Positions 1 through 9,289 are shown, counted from the first letter of the stretch. The stretch: DNA of 64,000 nucleotides from Selenomonas timonae (GCF_014250475.1 NZ_CP060204.1:1749001-1813000); one strand, 5' to 3'. Notes: generated by a model not told the origin, from the letters alone. Numbers and translations are program-made.

Positions 1-2492
1 AGCTGGATGCGGGGCGTATGCAGAAAGAGTCCTGCCGCGAACGCGTGGATGAGCTGCAGGTCAGAATGCACGAGCAGGAGCGGCTGTCCGAGCGCAGGAA
101 TCTTGAGCAGCAGGAGGCATATGCCGCGTGGCAGGGCAATGATACAAAGCGAAGGCGTGACGAACTGCTTGCAGCGCAGAAGGAATGCGAGGAGAAGCAG
201 CGTGCGCTCAGAGCATCCCATCGACAGCTGCAGCAGAAAATGCTGCGGGAATCCGAGCGAATTGCAGCGCTTGCCGCATATCCTGCGGGCGAATTCTATG
301 CGCTGCCGGAGGGCGCGGCGGCATCCTTGGGCGAGCTGTCGCAGATACTCACACATGCGGCGGAGGCTGACGTACGGGCGGAGGAGATTGGGCAGCTGCA
401 AGGGGGGCTGCGCGATGGCGGCACACTGCTCGCTGAGATCGGCGCAGGGATGCAGCGCGGCGCACTCCTCTTGGAACAGGAGCAGACGGCAGCCGGAGCG
501 AGGCAGGAGGAACTGCGCGCGGAGATCGACGGGCTCAAGCGGCGGCAGCGCAAATACCGCCCCGAGATGACGCGGCTCAAGGAGCTCTTGGAGCAGCGGC
601 TTGCGGGACGCTCCGGGGTCTATGTGCTCTGCGAGGAGCTGGAGATTCTGGACGAGGAGTGGCGCGATACACTGGAAGGCTATCTGAACACCCAGCGCTT
701 CGATCTCCTCGTGGATGAGTCTGTCTTTCGTGAGGCGCTGCATATCTATGAGCGTGAAAAGAAGCAGCGCCATTTCGACGGCGTCGGGCTTGTCAATACG
801 GAGGCAGAGAAAAAGTATCTCGGCGTACAGGAAAACGGATCGCTTGCAGCCCTCCTGCAGGCGAAGAATCCCCTTGCACAGGCGCGCATTGACCATCTGC
901 TTGGGTCGGTTATGCAGGCTGCGGACGAGCAGGAGATGATAACGTATCGGAGCGCCGCAACCAAGAGCTGTATGTCCTACAAGGGTCTTGTGGCGCGTCA
1001 GATACCACGGCGCTTCTATGAGATCCCGTACATCGGCGCGGGCGCGATTGAGCGTCAGCTAGAGATCCGTCAGCGGGAGTTGGAGGAGGTGCGTCAACGA
1101 CTTGCTGCGCTCGCAGAGGAAGCGCGCCGCATGCAGACATTTGCCGACCTTCTGCACGAGCCTCTGCATCGGTATGGAGATTTTGCCGAGCAGCTGGGCG
1201 TCCTGTCCGAACTCGAAGCCTGCGCAGCGGAGCTGGCGCGGATGGCTGAGGAGCTCTCCGGCATGGATCTCAGCGAGGCGGAGCGCCTGAAAGCCGCCTA
1301 TGAGGAGGCGCGTCAGCGCGCAGAGGAGGCGGCACGCGCATGCAGTGAGACGACGAAGGAGCAGGCCCGTGCCGAGTCTGCGCTCGACCAGGCGGAGCGC
1401 GCACTGCCGCTTCTTGCACGCGCGGAGGAGGAGTCGGGGCAGGCGGTTCGGGCGTGGCGCGATGCCTATCCGGAGCTGTCCGAGGCAGCCGAGGCGCGGC
1501 TTGCCGCTCTCATGCAGGAGGCACACGGCGAGCGCAGCATGGAGGAGCGTCTGCAGAGCTACGAGAGCAGCCGGCGCGGCAACGAGACGCGGCGTGACAA
1601 TATGTGGCAGCAGCTGCTTGTCGCGCGCGAGCGCTACGGGCTGGAACACGGCGATACGGGGCACGTCTATGACCCCGATCATGCCTACTACGCACAGATC
1701 CACGCACGCCTTGCGGCGACGGATATTCCCGCCTTCGAGGAGAAGGCGCGCGAGGCTCTGGCGCAGTCGGAGATGGAGTTCAAGGCGCATTTCATCTTCA
1801 GTATGCGCGAAGCGATCGAGAGTGCGCGGCATGAATTCCGTGACCTGAACTATTCGCTCGATCAATTTCAGTTCCACAAGGATAAATACAGCTTCCTCAT
1901 CACGCCCAGCGCGAAGTACAAGCCGTTTTACGATGCGGTCATGACGGCGGATTGGGAGATGGCGGGCGGGCTCTTTGCGGAGACCGATGCGGCGGCAAAC
2001 GAGCAGGCGATGGAGCTGTTTGAAAAACTGGTCAAAGGAACGCCTGAGGAACAGGAGGAGTTCTCCGACTATCGGCGCTATCTCGACTACGACATCCGCA
2101 TCACGGATACAGCGGGGCAGTCCTATCTGTACTCGCGCGTTCTGCGGCAGACCTCGGGCGGCGAGACGCAGACGCCGTTCTACATTGCAATCCTTGCCGC
2201 GTTTCAGCAGATTTACAACGACAAGACCATACGCCTCACCGTCTTTGACGAGGCGTTCAATAAAATGGACGAGGAGCGCATCAAATCCTGCATTCAGCTC
2301 ATCAAGCGCATGGACATGCAGCTGATTGTCGCCGTCCCGGATGAGAAGCTCGCCGCCATTGCCCCCCTGATGGATCAGTCGATCATCGTAACAAATGCGG
2401 GCAATCACTGCTTTACTGATGAATTGGGCGATGTGCGGACGTGGGAGAAGGGGATGACACATGAGGCAAGCGGAGAGCAGGACTTACTATGA
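1..2492 (+). CDS. jetC: Wadjet condensin-like ATPase JetC (5' end outside window)
   Basis: This is the C-terminal part of a long SMC/MukB-like ATPase. The frame is open to the window edge (codons from base 3), so the N-terminal Walker A is not visible. About 830 residues are seen: long Glu/Arg/Ala-rich coiled-coil arms, a central globular stretch, and a C-terminal ATPase half with an ABC signature (TSGGETQTPF, near base 2150) and Walker B (LTVFDEAFNKMDEER, near 2240). In Wadjet systems JetABC form a MukBEF-like loop-extruding complex that detects small circular plasmids, which JetD then cleaves. The next gene is a clear JetD and overlaps this gene by 32 bases. That pairing is why I call it JetC rather than a housekeeping SbcC or MukB. 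JetA and JetB would lie upstream, outside the window. Confidence 0.88.
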   Translation, partial: LDAGRMQKESCRERVDELQVRMHEQERLSERRNLEQQEAYAAWQGNDTKRRRDELLAAQKECEEKQRALRASHRQLQQKMLRESERIAALAAYPAGEFYALPEGAAASLGELSQILTHAAEADVRAEEIGQLQGGLRDGGTLLAEIGAGMQRGALLLEQEQTAAGARQEELRAEIDGLKRRQRKYRPEMTRLKELLEQRLAGRSGVYVLCEELEILDEEWRDTLEGYLNTQRFDLLVDESVFREALHIYEREKKQRHFDGVGLVNTEAEKKYLGVQENGSLAALLQAKNPLAQARIDHLLGSVMQAADEQEMITYRSAATKSCMSYKGLVARQIPRRFYEIPYIGAGAIERQLEIRQRELEEVRQRLAALAEEARRMQTFADLLHEPLHRYGDFAEQLGVLSELEACAAELARMAEELSGMDLSEAERLKAAYEEARQRAEEAARACSETTKEQARAESALDQAERALPLLARAEEESGQAVRAWRDAYPELSEAAEARLAALMQEAHGERSMEERLQSYESSRRGNETRRDNMWQQLLVARERYGLEHGDTGHVYDPDHAYYAQIHARLAATDIPAFEEKAREALAQSEMEFKAHFIFSMREAIESARHEFRDLNYSLDQFQFHKDKYSFLITPSAKYKPFYDAVMTADWEMAGGLFAETDAAANEQAMELFEKLVKGTPEEQEEFSDYRRYLDYDIRITDTAGQSYLYSRVLRQTSGGETQTPFYIAILAAFQQIYNDKTIRLTVFDEAFNKMDEERIKSCIQLIKRMDMQLIVAVPDEKLAAIAPLMDQSIIVTNAGNHCFTDELGDVRTWEKGMTHEASGEQDLL

Positions 2493-3696
2493 GCGGGAGA
2501 TACTGAGCATCCTTCTCGAGAAATACGAGCGCAGCAACGCTGCCATCGGCGGGGCGGGACGGCGGCCTCAGTTTCGCCTGCGGAAATCAGCGCTTGCCTC
2601 TGCCTATGCGGACGAGCTTGATGCGGATCGGCGTGAGGCAATCGAGGCGGCGGCAGAGGAACTCGAACGGCAGGGCATGATCTCTGTCGTGTGGGAGCGT
2701 CATGGCACGGGACGGATCGAGCGCATTCTGCTTGCAGTGGATGCGGCGCAGCTCTATGAGCGTATGGGGCGCACAATGCCGCTTGTGCGCGTGGAGGAGT
2801 ACCGTTCTGAGATTTCGCGGCTGGCGGCGGCAAAGGGCGTATGGGTGCGGCGTTGCTGCAACGAAGCGCATAGAATATTGTCCGCGAACAGGATTCCCGC
2901 ATTCCTACCCAAGGAGAAGGCACTTTGTGCAAATCTGATCCGCGCCATCCTCTCACTTCCCGCTGCGGGGGAGAATGCCATACCGAAGCGCGTATTCAGT
3001 CAGCGCGTCTTTGGCGACAGCAAGTATTTTGAACGATGCATCGAGACGCCCCTTCTCATCCTTCTGCGGCGCTTCGCAGAGGAACCCTGTGAAACAGATG
3101 CCGCGTATCTGGATATGGCGGGCATCACGGGTCATCATGGGAAAGTATGGATTGCAGGGCGCATGGATTTTTCGCTGCATGGAAGAGCGTATATGCTTGC
3201 CGACTTTGCGGGCGGGATCGAGCTGACCTATGACACCGTAGCAGCAATGAAGATTGAAACGCTGCCGCCCTCCATCCTGACGGTCGAGAATCTGACGAAT
3301 GCAGAGGTCCTTGCACAGGAGGGGGCGGATTACCTCCTCATCTATACGGCGGGATTTCCAAATCGCACCATACAGGCGTTGCTGTCGAAGATTTCGAGAA
3401 TGCAGCCCCCTGATATAGCGCATTGGGGCGATCTGGACTATGGCGGGATTCGCATTTTTGAATATCTGCGCAAGAACTTCTTTTCCCATCTGATACCGTA
3501 TCGGATGGACGTGGAGGAACTGCGCGCCCATCGTGCCTTTGCCCAAAACTTGACGGACGCACAGAAAAAACGCCTCAAGGCGCTTCTTTGCCGTGAGGAT
3601 TTTGCCCTGTGGCACGAACTCATCCGCGTCATGCTCGCCGAGGGCATATGGTTGGAGCAGGAAGCGCTCTTGTGGGAAAATGATATGACATCGTAG
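2461..3696 (+). CDS. jetD: Wadjet nuclease subunit JetD (TOPRIM-like)
   Basis: This 411-residue protein matches the JetD layout: an N-terminal helical/winged-helix arm (DUF3322 type) and a C-terminal TOPRIM-like half (DUF2220 type). The TOPRIM glutamate is visible in TVENLTN and the acidic pair in WGDLDYGGIRIFEYL, the metal-binding set that makes JetD an endonuclease. In Wadjet systems JetD cuts closed circular DNA captured by the JetABC condensin. The ATG lies inside the last 32 bases of jetC, so translation is probably coupled. Length is typical of the family and there is no frame break. It is the last gene of the defence operon; a gap of about 150 bases follows before walJ. Family assignment is by motif and context. 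Confidence 0.9.
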   Translation: MRQAESRTYYEREILSILLEKYERSNAAIGGAGRRPQFRLRKSALASAYADELDADRREAIEAAAEELERQGMISVVWERHGTGRIERILLAVDAAQLYERMGRTMPLVRVEEYRSEISRLAAAKGVWVRRCCNEAHRILSANRIPAFLPKEKALCANLIRAILSLPAAGENAIPKRVFSQRVFGDSKYFERCIETPLLILLRRFAEEPCETDAAYLDMAGITGHHGKVWIAGRMDFSLHGRAYMLADFAGGIELTYDTVAAMKIETLPPSILTVENLTNAEVLAQEGADYLLIYTAGFPNRTIQALLSKISRMQPPDIAHWGDLDYGGIRIFEYLRKNFFSHLIPYRMDVEELRAHRAFAQNLTDAQKKRLKALLCREDFALWHELIRVMLAEGIWLEQEALLWENDMTS

Positions 3697-3842
3697 GAGA
3701 AAAATCCACTCGGATCTGTGTCTGTCGCAGGGCTGATCCGCAGATTCGCATTTCCTGCAATCATCACATACCCGTCAAAGAAAATATGCAGACAATTTAC
3801 AGAAAAAAGGAATATGATGTGCGAAAGAAAGGGGGATGTTCG

Positions 3843-4598
3843 TTGCAGGTAGCAGTACTGGCGAGCGGAAGCAAGGGAAATGCGGTCTATGTGGAGATGG
3901 ATGGCGCGCGCATTCTCATTGACGCGGGCATCAGCGCGGCGCGGATCACAAAGGGGCTGCGCGCGCGCGGCGTCGAGCCGCAGTCTCTGGACGCTGTGCT
4001 CGTGACGCATGAGCATATCGACCACGTGCGCGGGCTGAGGACGCTCGCCAAGCAGTACCATGTGCCGATCCTCGCCACGCGTGGAACGCTTGCGGGCATC
4101 GACGGCGGCGCGGCATTTGCGGAGGACATGCACCGCATTTCGGATGATTTCACCATCGGTGCTGTGACCGTGCGCCCCTTTCCGATCTCACATGATGCGG
4201 CAGAGCCGTGCGGCTTTCGCCTTGAAGGCTCGCACTGCTGCACGCTGGCAACGGATCTCGGCATTGTCACCGAGACGGTGCAGGATGCGATGGAGGGGGC
4301 GGACGTGCTCGTACTTGAGGCGAATCATGACGCCGACCTCCTGCGTCAGGGCAGCTACCCGTGGCCGCTCAAGCGGCGCATTCTCTCGAATCGCGGACAT
4401 CTTGCGAACGGTGACGCCGCATGGGCGCTCACGCGTATGAAGAAGCCACCGCACAAGGTCTATCTCGCGCATCTCTCGGAGGAGAACAACCGTCCGACGC
4501 TCGCGCGCGATACGGTGAATGACATCCTCGCCTCACGCGGCATCACGCTCGACATAGAGAGCTGTCTGCCGGAGGGCGGGGCAGAAATTATTATGTGA
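3843..4598 (+). CDS. walJ: MBL-fold hydrolase, WalJ/YycJ family
   Basis: A metallo-beta-lactamase-fold enzyme of about 251 residues. The metal motif HxHxDH is seen in VTHEHIDHVRG, with further metal ligands in PFPISHDAAEPCGF, in ATDLG, and in YLAHLSEENN near the C-terminus. The YycJ/WalJ family are single-domain MBL exonuclease-like proteins encoded at the end of the walRK locus. I choose the TTG start at 3843 because a GGGGG ribosome-binding run (3831-3835) sits 7 bases upstream and the protein then begins MQVAVLASGSKGNA, the normal family N-terminus. An upstream in-frame ATG at 3786 would add an untypical tail. htrA and rlmH follow directly, as in Bacillus. Confidence 0.85.
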   Translation: MQVAVLASGSKGNAVYVEMDGARILIDAGISAARITKGLRARGVEPQSLDAVLVTHEHIDHVRGLRTLAKQYHVPILATRGTLAGIDGGAAFAEDMHRISDDFTIGAVTVRPFPISHDAAEPCGFRLEGSHCCTLATDLGIVTETVQDAMEGADVLVLEANHDADLLRQGSYPWPLKRRILSNRGHLANGDAAWALTRMKKPPHKVYLAHLSEENNRPTLARDTVNDILASRGITLDIESCLPEGGAEIIM

Positions 4599-4613
4599 AA
4601 AGGAGATGTTTCT

Positions 4614-5717
4614 ATGAACATCCGAATCAAGAAGCGCAAGGGCATTGCCCTCGTCGCCGCAGCTGTCATGGCGTCTTTTGTCATCTTCGGCGGCTGCTCG
4701 ATGGGGACGGCGGCAGACAACACGGTCGGCGGCATGAAGCCGGCGCAGACGGTCGACGTTTCAGGTCTTTCGGACGCGCGCAATACACCTGTCGTACGTG
4801 CGGCAAAGGCGGTCGGCCCTGCGGTCGTCGGCATCACGAACAAGGCGGTCGCCCGTGACTGGTTCAACAACCCTGTCGAGACGGAGGGCGTCGGCTCCGG
4901 CGTGATCTTCCGCAGTGACGGCTACATCGTGACAAACAATCATGTGATTGACGGGGCGAAGGAGATCATTGTCTCGCTCTCCGATGGGCGCAGTCTCAAG
5001 GGCAAGCTTATCGGGCAGGATGAATTCACGGATCTCGCCGTGGTAAAGGTGGATGAAAAGGATCTGCCGACGGCGACTTTTGGCAACTCGGATACGGTTG
5101 TGGTCGGTGAGCCTGCGATTGCAATCGGTAACCCGCTCGGGCTTGAGTTTCAGGGCAGCGTTACCGTTGGTGTCATCAGCGCACTGAACCGCACGCTCGA
5201 TGTCAGCGACAAGCGTGTAAAGCTGCTGCAGACCGATGCGGCAATCAGCCCCGGTAACTCGGGCGGTGCGCTTGTCAATGCGGATGGTGAGGTCATCGGC
5301 ATCAACAGTGCAAAGGTTGCTGCTGCTGCCGTCGAGGGCATGGGATTTGCCATCCCGATCAATACGGTGCAGACCATCGTGAACGAACTGATCGAAAAGG
5401 GCTATGTGGCGCGTCCGTACCTTGGTGTATCCGTCTTTGACCCAGCGACGGCGGCACGCTACGGCTATCAGCTGAACATCGACAAGGGCGTCTACATCTT
5501 CCGCCTGACGCTCGACGGCCCGTGCGGCAAGGCAGGCTTCCAGCGCGGCGACATCATCCTCGAGATCGACGGCGAGGAGGTCAACAGTGTTGCGGAGCTG
5601 CGCACGAAGATCGCCTCGTACAAGGTCGGCGACAAGGTGACTGTGACCTACGACCGCAACGATACGAAGCGCAAGACAGAGGTCACGCTCGAAGAAATGC
5701 CGCAGGATGACCGGTGA
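4614..5717 (+). CDS. htrA: HtrA/DegP-like S1C serine protease with PDZ domain
   Basis: A 367-residue envelope protease. It has a hydrophobic N-terminal segment ending in FGGCS, which could be a membrane anchor or a lipobox-like signal. A trypsin-like domain follows with catalytic His in TNNHVIDGAKE, Asp in FTDLAVVKVD and Ser in SPGNSGGALVN. One C-terminal PDZ domain runs from about residue 270 (PYLGVSVFD onward). HtrA proteins degrade or refold damaged proteins outside the cytoplasm; in a diderm this one would act in the periplasm. It lies 15 bases after walJ, and its stop overlaps the rlmH start, the arrangement seen for htrC between walJ and rlmH in Bacillus. Confidence 0.93.
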   Translation: MNIRIKKRKGIALVAAAVMASFVIFGGCSMGTAADNTVGGMKPAQTVDVSGLSDARNTPVVRAAKAVGPAVVGITNKAVARDWFNNPVETEGVGSGVIFRSDGYIVTNNHVIDGAKEIIVSLSDGRSLKGKLIGQDEFTDLAVVKVDEKDLPTATFGNSDTVVVGEPAIAIGNPLGLEFQGSVTVGVISALNRTLDVSDKRVKLLQTDAAISPGNSGGALVNADGEVIGINSAKVAAAAVEGMGFAIPINTVQTIVNELIEKGYVARPYLGVSVFDPATAARYGYQLNIDKGVYIFRLTLDGPCGKAGFQRGDIILEIDGEEVNSVAELRTKIASYKVGDKVTVTYDRNDTKRKTEVTLEEMPQDDR

Positions 5718-6193
5718 AGATCACCGTTGTCTGTGCAGGGAAGCTGAAGGAGAAATATCTGCGCGAGGGAATCGCGGAGTATGAGAAGCGTCTGCGCCCA
5801 TACGCGGACGTGCGCACGATCGAGATTGCAGAGGAGCGGATGAAGGAAAAGCCCTCCGCTGCGGAAAAGGCGGATATCCTGCGCCGCGAGGGGGAGCGCC
5901 TCCTCGCACAGGTGCCGCAGGACGCCTATCTCATCGTCTTGGATGTGGGCGGCGCGGAGCTCTCCTCGGAGGAGTTTTCGGCAAAGATTGACACACTCAC
6001 CGTTGGCGGGCGGAGTCATATCGCCTTTCTGATCGGCGGTCCCTTTGGGCTTGCAGATGAGGTCAGGAGACGTGCTGATCTGCGCCTTTCGTTCTCGCAT
6101 TTTACGCTCCCGCATCAGCTCATCCGACTCTTTCTTATGGAGCAGATCTACCGCGCGTTCAAGATCAGCAGGGGAGAACCCTATCACCTGTAA
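5714..6193 (+). CDS. rlmH: 23S rRNA pseudouridine-1915 N3-methyltransferase RlmH
   Basis: A 159-residue SPOUT-fold methyltransferase that methylates pseudouridine 1915 in helix 69 of 23S rRNA on assembled ribosomes, using S-adenosylmethionine. The N-terminus MKITVVCAGKLKEKYL, the central LDVGG and IAFLIGGPFGL (knot and SAM loop) and the C-terminal LPHQLIRLFLMEQIYRAF are all hallmark RlmH sequences. Length is that of the family. It starts with GTG whose last bases overlap the htrA stop (GTGA), so it is probably translationally coupled. A strong hairpin terminator follows immediately, closing the walJ-htrA-rlmH unit. Confidence 0.96.
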   Translation: MKITVVCAGKLKEKYLREGIAEYEKRLRPYADVRTIEIAEERMKEKPSAAEKADILRREGERLLAQVPQDAYLIVLDVGGAELSSEEFSAKIDTLTVGGRSHIAFLIGGPFGLADEVRRRADLRLSFSHFTLPHQLIRLFLMEQIYRAFKISRGEPYHL

Positions 6194-6200
6194 ATTTTGG

Positions 6201-6229
6201 AGAAGTGCCGCAATCGGCACTTCTTTTTT
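6201..6229 (+). terminator. Rho-independent terminator after rlmH
   Basis: A perfect 10-base-pair stem (AGAAGTGCCG with CGGCACTTCT, loop CAAT) is followed by a T run. It ends the walJ-htrA-rlmH transcript. Confidence 0.93.
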
Positions 6230-6288
6230 GTATTTCCACTGCATATTGTATTCATGACTGTAATCCCTATACAAACCTTTGTGCCGTG

Positions 6289-6297
6289 TGCTATACT
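6289..6297 (+). promoter_or_regulatory. Extended -10 promoter element of gdhA
   Basis: TGCTATACT is an extended -10 box (TGn plus TATACT) about 49 bases upstream of the gdhA start. No good -35 hexamer is seen at 17 bases, as is common for extended -10 promoters. Confidence 0.55.
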
Positions 6298-6345
6298 CAG
6301 TCACGTTCGATGAAGGGCACCGAACAAACAGAGGGAGGAATTATA

Positions 6346-7695
6346 ATGTCTGACATGAAGCAGTATGTAAATGATATTCTCGATCTGGTGTCGAAGCGCG
6401 ACCCCGATCAAACGCATTTCAAGAATACGGTATCCGAGGTTCTGACATCCGTCGTTCCCCTTTTGGAGAAGCACCCCGAGTACAAGGAGCACAAGATCCT
6501 CGAGCGCATGATCGAGCCGGATCGCATCATCTCGTTCCGTGTGCCGTGGGTGGATGACAAGGGCGAGATTCAGGTCAACCGTGGATTCCGCGTTCAGATG
6601 TCCAGCACGCTTGGCCCCTACAAGGGCGGTCTGCGCTTCCATCCGAGCGTCACGCTCGACATTCTGAAGTTCCTCGCCTTTGAGCAGGTCTTCAAGAATG
6701 CACTGACGGGACTTCCGATCGGCGGAGGCAAGGGCGGCTCGGACTTCGACCCGCATGGTCGCTCCGACAACGAGGTCATGAAGTTCTGCCAGAGCTTTAT
6801 GACGGAGCTCTATCGCCACATTGGCCCGAACGTGGACGTTCCTGCGGGCGACATCGGCGTCGGCGGCCGCGAGATCGGCTATCTCTTCGGCCAGTACAAG
6901 CGCATCCGCGACTCCTATGACGCAGGCGTCCTCACGGGCAAGCGCACGGACTACTGGGGCAGCCTTGCGCGTACCGAGGCGACAGGCTATGGACTCCTCT
7001 ACTTTGTGCAGGATATGCTCGAGGCAAAGGGCATCGACATTGCGGGCAAGACGGTCGTCGTATCCGGCGCGGGCAATGTTGCGACCTATGCGATCGAAAA
7101 GGCGCAGGAATTCGGCGCAAAGGTTGTCACCTGCTCCGACTCGAACGGCTACATCTACGATCCGGACGGCATCGATCTCGCAGCGCTCAAGGACATCAAG
7201 GAAGTCCGTCGTGCGCGCATCAAGGAGTATGCGGACACGCATCCGAATGCAGAGTATCACGAGGGCTGCACGGGCGTATGGTCGGTGAAATGCGATATCG
7301 CGCTCCCGTGCGCAACGCAGAGCGAAATCGATCTGGAGTCTGCAAAGCTGCTCGTTGCAAACGGCGTGCAGGCGGTTGGCGAGGGCGCAAATATGCCGTC
7401 CACGCTTGACGCGATTGCGTACTTCCAGAAGAACGGTGTTCTCTTTGCTCCTGCAAAGGCGGCAAATGCGGGCGGCGTTGCAGTCTCGGCACTCGAGATG
7501 TCGCAGAACTCCGAGCGTCGTCAGTGGACGTTTGAGAAGGTTGATAAGCGCCTCCGCAAGATCATGAGCCACATCTACCGCGATGCAAAGAAGAATGCGG
7601 AGCTCTACGCTGACCCCGACGATCTCGTCGCAGGTGCAAACATCACTGCGTTCTCGAAGGTTGCGGATGTTATGCTCGCACACGGGCTCGTGTAA
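6346..7695 (+). CDS. gdhA: NADP-specific glutamate dehydrogenase
   Basis: A 449-residue hexameric-type glutamate dehydrogenase that interconverts glutamate and 2-oxoglutarate plus ammonia. The catalytic lysine region reads PIGGGKGGSDFDP and the substrate/ammonium region VPAGDIGVGGREIGYLFGQY. The Rossmann motif in the second domain reads VVSGAGNVATYA. The length and the MSDMKQYVNDIL start match the biosynthetic 450-residue class. The ATG at 6346 has a GGGAGGA ribosome-binding site; longer in-frame starts would read through the upstream terminator. It stands alone between two terminators, so it is a monocistronic assimilation gene. NADP preference is inferred from the class. Confidence 0.95.
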   Translation: MSDMKQYVNDILDLVSKRDPDQTHFKNTVSEVLTSVVPLLEKHPEYKEHKILERMIEPDRIISFRVPWVDDKGEIQVNRGFRVQMSSTLGPYKGGLRFHPSVTLDILKFLAFEQVFKNALTGLPIGGGKGGSDFDPHGRSDNEVMKFCQSFMTELYRHIGPNVDVPAGDIGVGGREIGYLFGQYKRIRDSYDAGVLTGKRTDYWGSLARTEATGYGLLYFVQDMLEAKGIDIAGKTVVVSGAGNVATYAIEKAQEFGAKVVTCSDSNGYIYDPDGIDLAALKDIKEVRRARIKEYADTHPNAEYHEGCTGVWSVKCDIALPCATQSEIDLESAKLLVANGVQAVGEGANMPSTLDAIAYFQKNGVLFAPAKAANAGGVAVSALEMSQNSERRQWTFEKVDKRLRKIMSHIYRDAKKNAELYADPDDLVAGANITAFSKVADVMLAHGLV

Positions 7696-7715
7696 GACTA
7701 TAATCACAAATCAAG

Positions 7716-7737
7716 GGCTGCTTCGGCAGCCTTTTTT
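7716..7737 (+). terminator. Rho-independent terminator after gdhA
   Basis: GGCTGC and GCAGCC pair around a TTCG tetraloop, followed by a T6 run. This is a classic intrinsic terminator. Confidence 0.93.
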
Positions 7738-7757
7738 GTGCATAAAGCGGAGAAGTG

Positions 7758-7766
7758 TGCTATAAT
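7758..7766 (+). promoter_or_regulatory. Extended -10 promoter element of uppP operon
   Basis: TGCTATAAT is a perfect extended -10 element located 44 bases before the uppP start and just after the gdhA terminator. Confidence 0.65.
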
Positions 7767-7810
7767 AGGCGGGATTTTACTGAGAAACTCACAGGAGGCG
7801 TATATTTACA

Positions 7811-8656
7811 GTGGATATTGCATTGGTAGAATTGGTGAAGGTCGTCATTCTCGGCATCGTGGAAGGTCTGACGGAATGGCTGCCCGTGTCCAGTACGGGG
7901 CATATGATCCTCGTCGATGAGTTCATCCGTCTCGATGTGTCGACGGCGTTCATGGATATGTTCCTCGTCGTCATTCAGCTCGGGGCGATTCTCGCCGTTG
8001 TCGTGCTGAATGCGGAGAAGCTCAATCCGTTTCTGAGCAGCAAGTCGCAGGCGGAGCGCCGCGCAACTCTCGACCTCTGGGGCAAGGTCATCGTTGCCTG
8101 TCTGCCCGCAGCCGTGATTGGACTTGCCTTCAATAAATATATGGAAGAGCATTTCATGAATGCGCCCGTGGTCGCCTCCATGTTAATTCTCTATGGCGTG
8201 CTCTTCATCGTGGTGGAGCGTTGGAACAAGCGCCGCACGCCGCGTGTGGACGCCCTCTCTGCGCTTGATTACCGCACGGCGTTCATCATCGGCATGTTTC
8301 AGGTGCTCTCGCTTGTGCCGGGCACAAGCCGCTCAGGCGCGACGATCCTCGGCGGCATCATCTTCGGTGCGAGCCGCTACGTTGCGACGGAGTTCACCTT
8401 CTTCCTCGCGATTCCCGTCATGTTCGGCGCATCCTTTTTGAAACTCGTCAAATTCGGATGGAACTACTCGGGCACGGAACTTGTCATTCTGGGCGTTGGC
8501 ATGGTTACGGCATTCATCGTCTCCATCCTCTCGATCCAGTTCCTCCTGCGCTATATCAAACGCAATGATTTCACGGCATTCGGCTGGTACCGCATCGCGC
8601 TCGGTATCATTGTGCTCGCCTATCTCTTCCTGATCGGCGATCCGACGAAGGAGTAA
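7811..8656 (+). CDS. uppP: Undecaprenyl-diphosphate phosphatase UppP (BacA)
   Basis: A 281-residue polytopic membrane enzyme that dephosphorylates undecaprenyl pyrophosphate, recycling the lipid carrier for peptidoglycan and other envelope glycans. Overexpression confers bacitracin resistance in other species. The two family signatures are present: EGLTEWLPVSSTGH near the N-terminus and LVPGTSRSGATI around residue 160, each bearing catalytic Glu, Ser or Arg residues. Seven or eight hydrophobic segments are visible. The GTG start has an AGGAGG ribosome-binding site at 7793-7798. pth follows 3 bases after the stop, so the two are co-transcribed. Confidence 0.96.
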   Translation: MDIALVELVKVVILGIVEGLTEWLPVSSTGHMILVDEFIRLDVSTAFMDMFLVVIQLGAILAVVVLNAEKLNPFLSSKSQAERRATLDLWGKVIVACLPAAVIGLAFNKYMEEHFMNAPVVASMLILYGVLFIVVERWNKRRTPRVDALSALDYRTAFIIGMFQVLSLVPGTSRSGATILGGIIFGASRYVATEFTFFLAIPVMFGASFLKLVKFGWNYSGTELVILGVGMVTAFIVSILSIQFLLRYIKRNDFTAFGWYRIALGIIVLAYLFLIGDPTKE

Positions 8657-8659
8657 ATC

Positions 8660-9289
8660 ATGAAGATGATTGCGGGGCTCGGCAACCCCGGCGCGGAGTA
8701 TGCCCAGACGAAGCACAACGTCGGCTTTATGCTCGTGGACGCGCTCGCGGAGCGGCTGAACGCGCCCGCATGGAAGGAAGATTTTTTTTCGGCTGTCACA
8801 GAGGTGCGCATTGGCGGCGAGAAGGTCTTTCTCGTCAAGCCGCTCACCTATATGAACAACAGTGGCGAGGCGATCGGCCCCATGCTTTCCTACTATAAGA
8901 TGGCGGCGGACGATCTGACCGTCGTTCACGATGACATGGACATCCCTGCGGGGACGGTGCGCATTCGGAAAAAGGGCAGCTCGGGCGGGCACAACGGCAT
9001 CAAGTCTATCATTGCACACGTCGGTGGCGAGAACTTTGCGCGCGTCCGCATCGGTGTCGGGCGGCCGCCTGCGGGGTGGACGGTCATCAACCACGTGCTT
9101 GCGCCGTTCCTTGCGGAGGATGCGCCGAAAATTCGCGAGGCGATCGGCTATCTCCTGCCCGCCGTGGAGTGCATTGTGACGGACGGCGTGGAGCTCGCGA
9201 TGAACCGTTACAATCCGCACAAGAAGAAGGCGCGAAAACAAGAGGAGAGTCATGAAGGCGAAAGCAGCGAAGCGTGCACAGCGGAGTGA
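8660..9289 (+). CDS. pth: Peptidyl-tRNA hydrolase
   Basis: A 209-residue Pth1-family enzyme that frees tRNA from peptidyl-tRNA dropped by stalled ribosomes. It begins MKMIAGLGNPGAEYAQTKHN, containing the catalytic His, followed by the substrate-binding KPLTYMNNSGEA and HDDMDIPAGTVRIRKKGSSGGHNGI. The C-terminus is extended by a basic tail (NPHKKKARKQEES) encoded where the next gene already begins: the two reading frames overlap by 38 bases. The function is certain; the tail is the only variable part. Confidence 0.96.
   Translation: MKMIAGLGNPGAEYAQTKHNVGFMLVDALAERLNAPAWKEDFFSAVTEVRIGGEKVFLVKPLTYMNNSGEAIGPMLSYYKMAADDLTVVHDDMDIPAGTVRIRKKGSSGGHNGIKSIIAHVGGENFARVRIGVGRPPAGWTVINHVLAPFLAEDAPKIREAIGYLLPAVECIVTDGVELAMNRYNPHKKKARKQEESHEGESSEACTAE

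Noticed and set aside
1-2492. First gene as housekeeping SbcC or MukB
   Set aside because: The directly overlapping downstream gene is a JetD with its TOPRIM motif, which fits a Wadjet operon and not sbcCD or mukBEF.
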